Counted from the stretch's first letter, positions 57,801 to 59,682 are shown. The stretch: 59,804 nucleotides of DNA from Plakobranchus ocellatus (GCA_019648995.1 BLXT01000029.1:615712-675515); one strand, 5' to 3'. The notes: generated by a model from the letters alone, not told the origin. A program made the numbers and translations.

Positions 57801-59682
57801 TCGAACTCTACAAAAGTAAGGGGGTTAAGAGAGCAAAATTATGAAATGACATCAATAAAATTAATGAACAGGGAGCTGAAAGAACAGAGAACCAGGTTGG
57901 ATGCCGAGGCTGTGAGCAAGCTCACCCAGTTATTAGATGAAGAAAGAGAGAGTCACCGGGCTGCGTTAGAACAAGAGAAGGACCTTTCAAGGCAGTTACG
58001 CCGAGATGCTGACCGTCTTAGGGTGAGAGATCATTTCATTCTATCAAGCTTTTAAAAAAAGCTGTTGTTTCATTTCATGCTTCAGAACTAAACTCAGAGT
58101 GGCTGATCTTTGGATCCAGCCTTGTTTGCTTGTAATGTACAGCGTTAAAATTTAGACCAGCCTTCAATAGTGCTATTATTATTTGTAACTTTGTCTACCT
58201 ATTTTAGATCTAGAGATTTCCAGAAATTTTGGAAGGTGCAAAAACCTTAAACATTGTTTACTGGAAGTTGTAAGACCAAATAAGCTTGGGATACCTTTAG
58301 AAGCTTCTCAAGATGTTTATTAGAGAGGGGATAAATGAGAGTATTTGATTAGTCCATATTTATAGCTAATCTTGCAAAGGTAAGATCGTAACTTCTAGTC
58401 TTTTCTGGCATGGATTGTTTGTGCAATATTAACCTAATAGACATGTTCTTAATAAAGTGGAGAAATGAAGTACATCGCAAAGACTTACAAGCTACAGATC
58501 TAGGGTGGTACAAAAAGCTCTAGGCAGCATGGTCTTCTCATCATCAGGAAGTAAATTTAAGAAACGTTTCAAGCATTTGAAAGTATTTAAAAATTTATAT
58601 TAAGTCTATTCAAGTGGATTTGGTTCCTTTGTATGTAAAGTCAGTGGAAATTAGCACGAATTAGATCTAGATGGGCTTTTTAAAATATTTGTCTGCCCTT
58701 TTAAAAATGGATTTTGTTTTTTTCACACTATTTTCCAATCTTCTATTAGCCTGGTTGTTACATAACTAGTATTTTTAGGAAGCTGTAGAGAGTGTGTTGA
58801 AAAGGATTGTTGAGAGATTGGCCACCAATGTTTGTGAATTCGTAAATTCTTGGAGAGTTATTTTCAACATTGAAATTAATAAAGTGTTTGTTCAATTTTC
58901 AACAAGACTTGAAGTGATATCATTGCTTTGGTCTATTTAAAAGAACTTATTTTTTTCAAGCAGTGTTCAGCTAGACCTATAACTGAATAGTTCAAAGCCA
59001 TGTTTGACATTGACAATCATTGTCTATAAACAGATGAAAAATGCAAAAGATCTTTTCAGAAAATGCTTTTTGAGATTATCAATACTGTGACACAGAATTT
59101 TTGTGTGTAGGGAGAAATGGAGGGAGGGAAAGGAAGGAAAAGAGAGTAAAAGGAAAGGGGGTTACAATTTTCCATTTTTTGGCTTGTCTGTGTCCTACTT
59201 TTTGGGGGACTCATGAACAAATCATTGATAAAAAGAAATGCAGATATTCCTACCCATATTCCACCAGTATCTGAAGTCCTCCAACAATAATTTGATTATG
59301 GTTTCTTGTCCCCTTACATCCATCCTTGTTCTTAAACTATCATGATATTGATGTGGCTCAACTTAATTAAAGAGATGAGATTTTGGAACAGGATTTTCTG
59401 AATACAAATCTTGAATCATATTTCCACTTTGAGCATCCCTTGAAGAATAATATTCTATCTCAATGTGAATCCAAATAGCTGAGCCATTCACAACAACTGC
59501 GTCAGCAAGAGTCTGAGAACACTGAGCAGCTTGACAGGCTTAGACAAGAGCTGGCTCAAGCTCGAGCGGCACTTGCTGAGAAAACTCGCAAAGCTGAGGC
59601 ATTAGAAACGGAAGAGGAGACGGGCAGCAAAAAGAAGCTCAGGCTTTTAGAGAGAGACAGAGAAGAGCTCAGGAATAAAGTG
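605..59682 (+). CDS. AKAP9: AKAP9/pericentrin-type giant coiled-coil scaffold, 45 exons, both ends outside the window
   Basis: The family tethers PKA, phosphatases and gamma-tubulin complexes at centrosome and Golgi. I chained 45 GT-AG exons with matching phases, giving 3,416 codons without a stop. The translation is rich in Glu, Gln, Leu, Lys and Arg with heptad spacing and no globular domain. Landmarks recalled from human AKAP9, in the same order: EISQRLAESIFVGPDLDAE (human ELSQRLVRSGFAGTEIDPE), KAEGLIAGYSAE (KAEGVIDGYADE), LQAERDALERTE (LQAERDAIDRKE), SDWRSDLLQALVTVY (SDWRGELLLALQQVF). QRQIELLEYKLQQE resembles RRQVELLAYKVEQE of pericentrin. These comparisons are from memory, not alignment. 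Vertebrate AKAP9 and PCNT are paralogues, so an invertebrate gene may be co-orthologous to both. The first exon starts in phase 0, so earlier exons lie upstream. The PACT domain is expected downstream. Extra exons may hide in the 279-base gap. Confidence 0.88.
722..1788 (+). repeat. Intron with long imperfect CT/CTGT-rich tract
   Basis: From about 746 to 1056 the intron is a degenerate pyrimidine repeat built on CTCT, CTGT and CTAT units, ending in pure (CT)n at about 1018-1055. Long open frames over it read as Leu/Ser/Cys repeats and are artefacts. The remainder to 1788 is AT-rich with poly-A runs near 1500 and 1577; nothing else seen. Confidence 0.9.
1789..1908 (+). CDS. AKAP9: AKAP9-like exon 2
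   Basis: Forty codons, phase 0-0, acceptor CTACTCAG, donor CAG|GTCAGT. It reads LVSELRSKLGQEQQATL and so on, ending IKQLQAEHQ. Coiled coil that continues exon 1. Confidence 0.8.
2304..2525 (+). CDS. AKAP9: AKAP9-like exon 3
   Basis: Seventy-four codons, phase 0-0, acceptor CATACAG, donor GAG|GTAAAT. It starts NDICLELTALKLSLEQVYA, continues as coiled coil, then has a Ser-rich break (SAQADDSSHSALSPTEQ) before NKLVE. The intron before it (1909-2303) is AT-rich with an A-rich patch near 2160-2200. Confidence 0.85.
2821..2947 (+). CDS. AKAP9: AKAP9-like exon 4
   Basis: Forty-two codons plus one base (phase 0 in, 1 out). Acceptor CTTTACAG, donor CAAG|GTATTA. It starts RISKELEQQFPHDVQ and ends in an acidic, probably flexible linker (LESPPSQ). 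Confidence 0.75.
3306..3497 (+). CDS. AKAP9: AKAP9-like exon 5, possible NAGNAG acceptor
   Basis: Phase 1 in and out. The acceptor is AAGAAG: using the AG at 3304-3305 gives an extra Glu, using the AG at 3307-3308 (exon from 3309) drops it; both keep frame. Content is coiled coil, from VHQLLQSQLREISALQAK to QAQVEEIQATLRARD, donor GACG|GTGAGT. About 63 residues. Confidence 0.8.
3498..4686 (+). other. Intron, no gene seen
   Basis: About 1.2 kb of AT-rich intron between exons 5 and 6. A GGGGGGAGCATACCCCCAG stretch near 3928 stands out in base composition and may be part of an old interspersed repeat, but I cannot name it. The open frames here have no coding character. Confidence 0.5.
4687..5828 (+). 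CDS. AKAP9: AKAP9-like exon 6 (large exon: coiled coils and Ser/Pro linker)
   Basis: About 380 codons, phase 1 in and 0 out, acceptor TTTCTCAG, donor GAG|GTGAGC. In order: a coiled coil (from MTEHRQQLERQQDEIKSYY), a linker with TGQEADGG, a coiled coil to about residue 230, a Ser/Thr-Pro-rich disordered stretch with NTPRSY and FTSPRSD that could be kinase targets, a poly-Asn run coded by AAC/AAT triplets (about 5653-5680), and a final coiled coil ending SEHNHEEAIE. It is one of two very large exons in the window (the other is exon 32) and anchors the gene model here. Confidence 0.9.
5653..5680 (+). repeat. Coding AAC/AAT trinucleotide repeat (poly-Asn)
   Basis: A short run of AAC and AAT codons inside exon 6 encodes eight consecutive Asn followed by Ser residues. 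Mixed codons suggest it is not freshly expanded. Confidence 0.85.
6239..6402 (+). repeat. Tandem duplication of intron end plus first codons of exon 7
   Basis: Two units are adjacent: about 6239-6326 and 6327-6402. Each has GTGAAATGTTT, an ATT-rich stretch, a long T tract, an AG acceptor and ATGCT(G/T)AAACAAGAGCTTCA. The second copy leads into the long open exon. The upstream copy, if spliced at 6304, runs into an in-frame TAA at 6338-6340. Confidence 0.85.
6383..7010 (+). CDS. AKAP9: AKAP9-like exon 7 (large)
   Basis: About 209 codons, phase 0 in and 1 out, acceptor CTTCAAG, donor CAAG|GTAAGT. It opens MLKQELQHERQVEVETLQ (coiled coil), then has a long low-complexity acidic/Ser linker including DDSKASTSGSGMPSPVQ and a basic STPMAKRARAEPL, and closes with a coiled coil (IEKEMEALRQEYEAKF to EERYDRLMQ). 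The KRAR patch is short and not a convincing nuclear signal. The ATG at its start is internal, not initiation. Confidence 0.88.
7865..7986 (+). CDS. AKAP9: AKAP9-like exon 8
   Basis: Forty-one codons, phase 1 in and 0 out, acceptor ACCTAAG, donor AAG|GTACTT. It starts GVQSGEHPELHQLMKDKYD and ends FDAQLKEEK. The intron before it (7011-7864) shows nothing beyond AT-rich sequence. Confidence 0.75.
8139..8415 (+). repeat. Three degenerate tandem copies of a ~110-bp unit
   Basis: Units begin at GAAAAG near 8139, 8253 and 8360. Each holds a TCAG/CCATAGAATTG-type stretch, a T-rich tract and AGTTAATTTAAA.ACTAAAAG; the third is cut short. It sits just upstream of the exon 9 acceptor. Confidence 0.7.
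8504..8659 (+). CDS. AKAP9: AKAP9-like exon 9
   Basis: Fifty-two codons, phase 0-0, acceptor CTCCTCAG, donor GAG|GTTTGT. It reads KKFVEKHRKLMTDFMDD, an Asp/Glu-rich stretch, then EEMERLRESLAKEFEEKL. Charged coiled coil. Confidence 0.8.
8660..9606 (+). other. Intron, no gene seen
   Basis: About 950 bases of AT-rich intron with T and A homopolymers. I see no RNA gene, repeat arms or coding signal. Confidence 0.6.
9607..9735 (+). CDS. AKAP9: AKAP9-like exon 10
   Basis: Forty-three codons, phase 0-0, acceptor ACAACAG, donor CAG|GTCTGC. It begins QENVRLSRDLDLLRDVS, then an acidic linker, ending IDEITLNFQ. Confidence 0.75.
9736..11340 (+). other. Intron with a 279-base assembly gap
   Basis: The intron between exons 10 and 11 contains unknown bases at 10501-10779. 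Flanking phases match (0 and 0), so no exon is required in the gap, but a symmetric one could be hidden. The rest is AT-rich with no feature recognised. Confidence 0.8.
11341..11580 (+). CDS. AKAP9: AKAP9-like exon 11 (acidic linker)
   Basis: Eighty codons, phase 0-0, acceptor TTCCAACAG, donor CAG|GTAGAT. Mostly disordered: QQLDDEQETASPSSES, TSTPVKRPDS, an acidic YEYEESDEETEAE and RQLRSFADVVKSPSPATVH. Several Ser/Thr-Pro sites are visible. Confidence 0.82.
11581..12848 (+). other. Intron, no gene seen
   Basis: About 1.27 kb with A-rich tracts near 11630-11760. Open frames on both strands are driven by the A/T runs. No repeat arms or RNA gene seen. Confidence 0.55.
12849..13027 (+). CDS. AKAP9: AKAP9-like exon 12
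   Basis: Fifty-nine codons plus two bases (phase 0 in, 2 out), acceptor ACTTACAG, donor AAAG|GTGAAG. Coiled coil (LTAQVERLTLQLAQKQQ), a TPTRSPQHSPEND linker and VAMLQSDLDRISAE, which leads into exon 13. Confidence 0.85.
13230..13489 (+). CDS. AKAP9: AKAP9-like exon 13
   Basis: Phase 2 in, 1 out, about 86 codons. After ENVQRTNDRLLSLLSDSVK and TYVGVEDTINRKLSQ, a conserved-looking helical segment similar in style to the vertebrate AKAP9 region with VEETIGRHV, comes a disordered stretch with three near-identical RPSS/RPAS/RPSS units, then EDSPAMDRKG. Donor GGAG|GTAAAA. Confidence 0.87.
13872..14030 (+). CDS. AKAP9: AKAP9-like exon 14 (conserved ISQRL block)
   Basis: Phase 1 in and out, 53 codons. 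It contains EISQRLAESIFVGPDLDAE, which I match from memory to ELSQRLVRSGFAGTEIDPE of human AKAP9, and is thus one of the best orthology markers. Acceptor TATATCAG, donor ACTG|GTAATC. Confidence 0.88.
14266..15346 (-). mobile_element. piggyBac-like non-autonomous element with TTAA target sites
   Basis: TTAA at 14266-14269 and 15343-15346 flank inverted ends CTCACGGGGCCCTGGTC (14270-14286) and, on the other strand at 15342-15326, CTCACCAGGCCCTGGTC: 15 of 17 bases match. TTAA duplication is the hallmark of the piggyBac superfamily. Inside, the minus strand at about 15033-14938 reads an acidic peptide (FEFAEESDVEQYELESDDE) like the acidic N terminus of piggyBac transposases; no catalytic part remains. 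The interior is rich in AGATCTAGA-like words. Length 1,073 bp. Confidence 0.6.
15526..15756 (+). CDS. AKAP9: AKAP9-like exon 15
   Basis: Phase 1 in and out, 77 codons, acceptor TCATCTAG, donor GAGG|GTAAGT. It reads DARSRLTTAVGQLLELMEK, then a coiled coil to LGLELHKAEG, matching in order the human AKAP9 SSRLQAAVEKLLEAI ... VELSKAEG segment as I recall it. Confidence 0.9.
15757..17320 (+). other. Intron, no gene seen
   Basis: About 1.56 kb, AT-rich, with T-rich tracts near 17095-17260 that give spurious minus-strand frames. Nothing else recognised. Confidence 0.6.
17321..17533 (+). CDS. AKAP9: AKAP9-like exon 16, internal (long-isoform) form
   Basis: Phase 1 in and out, 71 codons. It starts GLIAGYSAERESLESQLQ, completing the KAEGLIAGYSAE landmark across the splice, and ends REELGRQQELLRDNAGQEMQ. 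The donor CAAG|GTGCTC is weak after position +3, but it is the only one that gives the phase needed by exon 17, and the residues before it still align with human AKAP9 (ERELLSRQKEAMKAEAG). The weak donor fits a regulated choice with the read-through form. Confidence 0.8.
17321..17724 (+). CDS. AKAP9: AKAP9-like exon 16, alternative terminal form with membrane tail
   Basis: Without use of the donor at 17534 the frame stays open for 63 more codons to TAG (17722-17724). The tail has an Arg-rich stretch (SHRRRRRQRH), a Ser/Thr/Pro linker, then YLLLSKYGIIFPIGVFIG and AYLFRKLWLRPE: one hydrophobic segment of about 16-20 residues (about 17650-17697) bounded by Lys and Arg-Lys, with an eight-residue end. 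That is the layout of a tail-anchored protein; the short, moderately hydrophobic segment with basic flanks is typical of mitochondrial outer-membrane anchors, though ER is possible. The frame has GC-rich codons at its start and ends exactly after the anchor. Expression is inferred. AATAAA at 17797-17802 and ATTAAA at 18128-18133 are candidate poly(A) signals. Confidence 0.65.
17725..22418 (+). other. Possible 3' UTR of the short form / 4.9-kb intron of the long form
   Basis: This AT-rich stretch follows the alternative stop and precedes the 48-base exon 17. It contains several AATAAA-type signals (for example 17797, 18128, 21110) but no coding exon I can support. The degraded LINE end at about 18835-19470 lies in it. 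A- and T-rich tracts near 20320-20540 produce meaningless open frames. Confidence 0.5.
18835..19470 (+). mobile_element. Degraded 3' end of a LINE (non-LTR retrotransposon)
   Basis: Frame-shifting translation recovers the familiar tail of an invertebrate LINE reverse transcriptase: ITSDRKCTSEIRKR, then HNLKSKLTNRNIIMDTIIRV, then THVWSALLYGSECWTI (to about 19100), then degraded remnants and WRNMIANVC near 19400. It ends in a GAAGAAGAAG stretch near 19450. Only the C-terminal part is present, as expected of 5'-truncated copies, and it has stops and shifts. The clade is uncertain. Confidence 0.75.
22419..22466 (+). CDS. AKAP9: AKAP9-like exon 17 (48-nt exon)
   Basis: Phase 1 in and out. Completed with flanking bases it reads AEEQPTRSPQVDITPPG, a short Pro-rich linker. 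Acceptor GTGCACAG, donor CCAG|GTTTGT. It joins cleanly to exon 16 (internal form) and exon 18, and lies alone between introns of 4.9 and 1.3 kb. Confidence 0.65.
22467..23751 (+). other. Intron between exons 17 and 18
   Basis: Apart from the minus-strand frame at 22671-22982, the 1.3 kb is AT-rich with no repeat, RNA gene or regulatory element that I can support. Confidence 0.55.
22671..22982 (-). other. Unexplained 103-codon open frame on the minus strand
   Basis: Runs from ATG at 22982 to a stop at 22671 within an AKAP9 intron. Amino acid use looks less A/T-driven than neighbouring shadows (SIVSVHLDCPGDKHSAILQF, HLQRSLTKNSNGAVLIEYM). An AATCAG just upstream of ACTTTCGG (about 22915) could be a splice acceptor. 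I do not recognise a family. It may be a fragment of another gene or repeat, a nested exon, or chance. Confidence 0.25.
23752..23984 (+). CDS. AKAP9: AKAP9-like exon 18
   Basis: Phase 1 in, 0 out, about 78 codons. Acceptor CTTACCAG, donor GCT|GTAAGT. Strong coiled coil: ALLSEVDSLNQEKRELAEQL, RRRLSELEALAEDAERQHE, ending RQLRASKAFVA. The last 42 bases and the donor are part of a local tandem duplication whose second copy has lost the GTAAGT. Confidence 0.87.
23943..24135 (+). repeat. Tandem duplication of the end of exon 18 and its donor
   Basis: Copy 1 (23943-24041) and copy 2 (24042-about 24135) share AGAGCAAGCAAGG / AAAAGCAAGTAAGG, GTTGCTG, CTTGATACAATTCT and the following AGAAAG. Period is about 96 bp with a 3-bp indel. 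Copy 2 reads GCTGCATGCC where copy 1 has the donor GCTGTAAGTC. Confidence 0.85.
24455..24574 (+). CDS. AKAP9: AKAP9-like exon 19
   Basis: Forty codons, phase 0-0, acceptor TCTCTTAG, donor GAG|GTAAAA. EQMAEREQEREEHQREI then DRLEDLLQGKDRNANSQ; charged coiled coil. The start is fixed by phase agreement with exon 18. Confidence 0.8.
24736..24855 (+). CDS. AKAP9: AKAP9-like exon 20
   Basis: Forty codons, phase 0-0, acceptor GATTTTAG, donor AAG|GTAGGC. IADLTEQLQARMTSQST, HERTLELQKALEDKELSAY. Coiled coil. Same length as exon 19. Confidence 0.8.
24856..25722 (+). other. Intron, no gene seen
   Basis: About 870 bases of AT-rich intron without recognisable repeat or coding content. Confidence 0.6.
25723..25998 (+). 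CDS. AKAP9: AKAP9-like exon 21
   Basis: Ninety-two codons, phase 0-0, acceptor TTTCAG, donor GAA|GTAAAT. Coiled coil (AWVAQLETELDQRGNVEEQL), then a basic Ser/Pro linker (KERRRDSPTILSPKRKPWTS) and a short helix (LEEEVLRSQKIEE). The two Ser-Pro sites in a basic context suggest phosphorylation or microtubule contact; this is inference. Confidence 0.87.
26234..26419 (+). CDS. AKAP9: AKAP9-like exon 22 (LQAERDALER landmark)
   Basis: Sixty-two codons, phase 0-0, acceptor CTGAAG, donor CAG|GTAAGA. ELQQENSVLKDQVQQQLVQ then an acidic YGGDDADEDVTQL and LQAERDALERTETQ, which matches LQAERDAIDRKEKE recalled from human AKAP9. Confidence 0.85.
27039..27176 (+). CDS. AKAP9: AKAP9-like exon 23
   Basis: Forty-six codons, phase 0-0, acceptor TTTACAG, donor AAG|GTAAGT. 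VAEAQRKIETLEGLLKAKEE and SKIMAIGDAQEENENLK. Coiled coil directly after the landmark of exon 22. The flanking introns (26420-27038 and 27177-27772) are AT-rich and empty. Confidence 0.85.
27773..27919 (+). CDS. AKAP9: AKAP9-like exon 24
   Basis: Forty-nine codons, phase 0-0, acceptor TCACACAG, donor CAT|GTAAGA. SQLEELQGQVTQLSSISSMQ then LPPELLEEKNAEIQELKQKL. Coiled coil with a short Pro break. Confidence 0.85.
28230..30345 (-). mobile_element. Old Ty3/gypsy LTR-retrotransposon copy, broken (fossil)
   Basis: The minus strand carries gag-pol remnants in the expected order: gag-like (about 30330-30050), protease-like (about 29800-29700), a linker and reverse transcriptase (about 29600-28950), and RNase H-like sequence (about 28900-28250). 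I saw no integrase and no LTRs, so it is partial. It has many breaks and looks old. It sits antisense in the intron between exons 24 and 25. Boundaries are approximate. Confidence 0.7.
30679..30843 (+). CDS. AKAP9: AKAP9-like exon 25
   Basis: Fifty-five codons, phase 0-0, acceptor AAACTCAG, donor CGG|GTAAGT. AQVRELETRLKERDEEISDL is coiled coil; the second half (CLDVSLPFNEDAGNVLNIS) is non-coiled. An internal GTGAGC near 30768 could act as a donor but would break the phase. Confidence 0.82.
31505..31534 (+). CDS. AKAP9: AKAP9-like exon 26 (30-nt microexon, candidate)
   Basis: Ten codons, TTRSARAVTP, phase 0-0, after a good pyrimidine-rich acceptor (TTGCCCTACAG) and followed by CCG|GTTAGT. It can be skipped without changing frame. 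If the donor is not used the frame adds VSKKKKSSEV and stops at 31567. Confidence 0.5.
31535..34728 (+). other. 3.2-kb intron with pyrimidine tract and tandem duplication
   Basis: Contains a CT-rich stretch at about 32270-32420, poly-T runs near 31846 and 33650, and the ~290-bp tandem duplication at 33721-34302. No coding exon found that fits phase 0 to phase 0 with credible sites. Confidence 0.55.
33721..34302 (+). repeat. Direct tandem duplication, two ~285-bp copies
   Basis: Copies at 33721-34010 and 34022-34302 share TTTAATTCAAATGTT, ATAACAATAACTGATTTAAA, ATATATCTAAAGATCAGT and AAATTAAA.AAGTTGAATAGC in the same order. They differ by scattered substitutions and small indels (by eye roughly 85% alike). 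Intronic, no coding content. Confidence 0.85.
34729..34914 (+). CDS. AKAP9: AKAP9-like exon 27
   Basis: Sixty-two codons, phase 0-0, acceptor CACTACAG, donor AAG|GTTAAC. TSIQQELEDTMQEREGEIAA, VEELKKKLSMKDEETKGF. Highly charged coiled coil. Confidence 0.85.
34951..34967. other. Small assembly gap in a poly-C tract
   Basis: Seventeen unknown bases lie between CCCTCCCCC and CCCCCCC just after exon 27, so the gap is a C homopolymer the assembly could not resolve. The rest of the intron (34915-35968) is AT-rich and empty. Confidence 0.9.
35969..36064 (+). CDS. AKAP9: AKAP9-like exon 28
   Basis: Thirty-two codons, phase 0-0, acceptor CAAGCAG, donor CAG|GTAAGG. ILQQKESELYELTCELEEL then RQQIQDRDQEIVQ. 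Short coiled-coil exon supported by phase and composition. Confidence 0.75.
36197..36391. mobile_element. Small hairpin MITE with perfect 30-bp inverted ends
   Basis: 36197-36226 and 36362-36391 are exact reverse complements over 30 bases (arm starts CTCATTCAATAAATGCC and ends CTAACTCATTTTTT). A third, inverted partial copy of the AATGCCTTACTCATT word lies at about 36319-36336. The outer flanks are only weakly similar, so true ends and target duplication are unclear. About 195 bp, no coding content. It lies in the intron between exons 28 and 29. Confidence 0.7.
36702..36821 (+). CDS. AKAP9: AKAP9-like exon 29
   Basis: Forty codons, phase 0-0, acceptor TTCTCTAG, donor CAA|GTAAAT. ASEERDKAQEQLHEKEARL, then VLQIDSLQEEISSLTTFQ. 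Coiled coil. Confidence 0.78.
36822..37962 (+). other. Intron, no gene seen
   Basis: About 1.1 kb of AT-rich intron; no repeat or coding signal identified. Confidence 0.6.
37963..38085 (+). CDS. AKAP9: AKAP9-like exon 30
   Basis: Forty-one codons, phase 0-0, acceptor ATTTTCAG, donor GTT|GTGAGT. LELQKDFDTVQAMLDEKEK, then SLTKELTDSKTQQETLDTV. Coiled coil. Confidence 0.78.
38664..38777 (+). CDS. AKAP9: AKAP9-like exon 31
   Basis: Thirty-eight codons, phase 0-0, acceptor CATCTTAG, donor ATG|GTAGAA. LQLEKVVASLQKDLREKQN, then DEKEEELYELRDKLEEM. Coiled coil. Confidence 0.78.
38778..41248 (+). repeat. 2.5-kb intron with CT microsatellite
   Basis: Holds (CT)n at about 39846-39894, several A- and T-homopolymers (near 40380, 40530, 40666) and no supported exon. 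The minus-strand frame reading Arg-Glu repeats is the microsatellite. Confidence 0.7.
41249..42961 (+). CDS. AKAP9: AKAP9-like exon 32 (571-codon coiled-coil exon)
   Basis: Phase 0-0, acceptor TTTTCAG, donor AAG|GTGAGA. It starts GDVKEEVDSLKAAIDSKTQQ and is an almost unbroken coiled coil with one acidic linker (SPPDQDVLSGEDSGEEATID) at about residue 380. Between 41819 and 41950 four 33-bp units encode 11-residue repeats of the form KNxHEKxxxDL. A second internal similarity is QLRLRQSALLDAHAEKEQ against QLRFRQSCILDMEAERER. It is the largest exon in the window. Confidence 0.92.
41819..41950 (+). repeat. Coding 33-bp minisatellite (11-residue coiled-coil repeat)
   Basis: Four in-register 33-bp units encode ENDHEKMLKDV, KNEHEKVMQDL, KNDHEKIVKDL and KNYHEKALANL. 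The period of 11 is a hendecad, which shifts a heptad coiled coil towards right-handed pitch. Confidence 0.88.
43712..44000 (+). CDS. AKAP9: AKAP9-like exon 33
   Basis: Ninety-six codons plus one base (phase 0 in, 1 out), acceptor TTCACAAG, donor GCAG|GTAAGA. DKDNQVQTLKSDLETLEEKL, VSALQQDLSSKAEQLADVQ, then a SLSPETKQSISHLKTQL stretch. The intron before (42962-43711) shows nothing. Confidence 0.85.
44140..44360 (-). mobile_element. tRNA-derived SINE
   Basis: The minus strand reads a tRNA-like head with an A-box-like TGGCTCATCTGG (44344-44333) and a B-box-like GGTTTGAATCC (44302-44292), spaced as in a tRNA, followed by an unrelated body running down to about 44140. It lacks the paired acceptor stem of a functional tRNA as far as I can see, so a SINE is the better call. 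The 3' boundary is uncertain. Confidence 0.65.
45099..45244 (+). CDS. AKAP9: AKAP9-like exon 34
   Basis: Phase 1 in, 0 out, 49 codons. Acceptor TTCTCTCAG, donor AAG|GTATGT. ALEELRTGREGGNDVEEEIE, RLRQELKQREKELTILRS, ending FSGDELDAVK. A long poly-A run (about 44970-44994) lies upstream. Confidence 0.82.
45949..46041 (+). CDS. AKAP9: AKAP9-like exon 35
   Basis: Thirty-one codons, phase 0-0, acceptor ATTGTAG, donor CAG|GTAATA. TLQDIREDHSRELAVLQEQ then HNEDVRQLRKVQ. Another frame is also open here but has no coiled-coil character. Confidence 0.78.
46042..47441 (+). other. Intron, no gene seen
   Basis: About 1.4 kb of AT-rich intron with a short TATATATGTATGTGTG patch near 46290 and CTGC repeats near 46420. 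Nothing else supported. The intron before exon 35 (45245-45948) is likewise empty. Confidence 0.6.
47442..47556 (+). CDS. AKAP9: AKAP9-like exon 36
   Basis: Thirty-eight codons plus one base (phase 0 in, 1 out), acceptor CGATCAG, donor AAGG|GTGAGC. ERKLEQALAELRQALEKEHK, then TMKAQLLIETPALK. Confidence 0.8.
48077..48165 (+). CDS. AKAP9: AKAP9-like exon 37 (Ser-rich linker)
   Basis: Phase 1 in, 0 out, 30 codons. Acceptor CATTGTAG, donor CAG|GTAAAT. AQSGNDDSAGNESSQSSFAS then DDSLFPQRLQ: a short disordered, phosphorylatable linker between coiled coils. Confidence 0.75.
48166..49155 (+). repeat. Intron with a 31-bp doublet
   Basis: Two 31-bp copies beginning TATGAGAAATGTAATGCT lie at 48257-48287 and 48288-48318 with three differences. 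The rest of the intron is AT-rich without other features. Confidence 0.75.
49156..49347 (+). CDS. AKAP9: AKAP9-like exon 38
   Basis: Sixty-four codons, phase 0-0, acceptor CTCTGAAG, donor CAG|GTATGC. ALLKRLNNLGEHLLSVSDLE, then RRSLMDQIDALKDLLQQADK, which parallels ERKAYINTISSLKDLI recalled from human AKAP9 just before its SDWR segment. Confidence 0.88.
49701..49862 (+). CDS. AKAP9: AKAP9-like exon 39 (SDWR landmark)
   Basis: Fifty-four codons, phase 0-0, acceptor TGTTTCAG, donor CTG|GTTGGT. It contains SDWRSDLLQALVTVYEKERR, matching SDWRGELLLALQQVFLEERS of human AKAP9 as I recall it. With exons 15/16 this is the strongest family evidence in the window. Confidence 0.9.
50261..50456 (+). CDS. 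AKAP9: AKAP9-like exon 40
   Basis: Phase 0 in, 1 out, 65 codons. Acceptor TATAACCAG, donor CAGA|GTAAAG. EQVHQSGLDDMLSADRQSLL then DEVDSLHHQLLEARAQLQ; ADRQSLLDEVDSLH parallels ADRRSLLSEIQALH of AKAP9. Confidence 0.88.
50726..50948 (+). CDS. AKAP9: AKAP9-like exon 41 (IELLEYKLQQE landmark)
   Basis: Phase 1 in, 2 out, about 74 codons. Acceptor TTTCAAG, donor CAC|GTAAGT. The join reads QRQIELLEYKLQQE, like RRQVELLAYKVEQE of vertebrate pericentrin, followed by RKSLRLERGRVSELSQQSS and repeats of this Glu/Arg pattern typical of the C-terminal half of the family. Confidence 0.88.
52740..52760 (+). CDS. Possible 21-nt microexon (speculative)
   Basis: GCTAGACTGGAGCGCATCTAT sits exactly between a good acceptor (TTTACACTGCAG) and a consensus donor (GTAAGT). 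Spliced between exons 41 and 42 it keeps the frame and would insert seven residues (LDWSASI in the join's phase). It may be a chance pair of sites. Confidence 0.3.
53106..54490 (+). mobile_element. mariner-family DNA transposon, nearly full length, inactive
   Basis: Terminal inverted repeats of about 37-38 bp (53106-53142 and 54453-54490; start CGAGGGAYGTCCGAAAAGAA) differ by one substitution and one indel. A TA precedes the left end; the right end is followed by TG then TA, so one target copy has probably changed. The transposase starts at ATG 53265 (MATPIKEWSKLEVRAVVRF), with the helix-turn-helix region (SRSRVYQWCAWFGEGRTSL) and the catalytic motifs ITGDETWVHL, VVLQHDNATPHSA and PHPAHSPDLAPSDFHLFG, ending HGDYVEK at 54393. 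One in-frame TAG at 53641 and one frameshift near 54150 inactivate it. It is more GC-rich than its surroundings. Few defects suggest a fairly recent arrival. Confidence 0.93.
53265..54393 (+). pseudogene. mariner transposase pseudogene
   Basis: About 375 codons counted across one internal stop (TAG at 53641, where relatives have Trp in SARWVPKML) and one frameshift between YGW and EILPHP near 54150. The Asp residues of ITGDET, HDNATPH and HSPDLAPSD that make the mariner triad are all present. It resembles SETMAR-type transposases common in molluscan and arthropod genomes. Confidence 0.9.
56776..56926 (+). CDS. AKAP9: AKAP9-like exon 42
   Basis: Phase 2 in, 0 out, 50 codons. Acceptor CCTGTCCAG, donor CAG|GTAAGG. 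The join gives TDALEEERAKTNRLAELLE, then SAKRRLSTVEEDVAHADARY and SNSEEEYIQ. The Glu-Glu-Arg-x-Lys-x-x-x-Leu pattern continues exon 41. Confidence 0.87.
57035..57071. other. Small assembly gap beside C and A homopolymers
   Basis: Four unknown bases at 57035-57038 are followed by a C run to 57055 and an A run. Length of both runs is unreliable. The rest of the intron (56927-57313) is AT-rich. Confidence 0.9.
57314..57498 (+). CDS. AKAP9: AKAP9-like exon 43
   Basis: Sixty-one codons plus two bases (phase 0 in, 2 out), acceptor ATGCCTAG, donor CAA|GTGAGA. ELKSQLTRERQRSAQFSEAE, LTDTLDHLKARVTALRDEYE. Coiled coil. Confidence 0.82.
57872..58022 (+). CDS. AKAP9: AKAP9-like exon 44
   Basis: Phase 2 in, 0 out, 50 codons. 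Acceptor ATGAACAG, donor AGG|GTGAGA. ELKEQRTRLDAEAVSKLTQL, then DEERESHRAALEQEKDLSRQ. Coiled coil. Confidence 0.85.
58023..59478 (+). other. Intron, no gene seen
   Basis: About 1.46 kb, AT-rich, with a purine-rich stretch at about 59110-59160. No exon or repeat supported. Confidence 0.6.
59479..59682 (+). CDS. AKAP9: AKAP9-like exon 45 (last in window)
   Basis: Sixty-eight codons, phase 0-0, acceptor CCAAATAG, donor GTG|GTGAGT. LSHSQQLRQQESENTEQLDR, ending LRLLERDREELRNKV. In vertebrate relatives, coiled coil of this type precedes the C-terminal PACT domain, which must lie beyond the window. Confidence 0.82.
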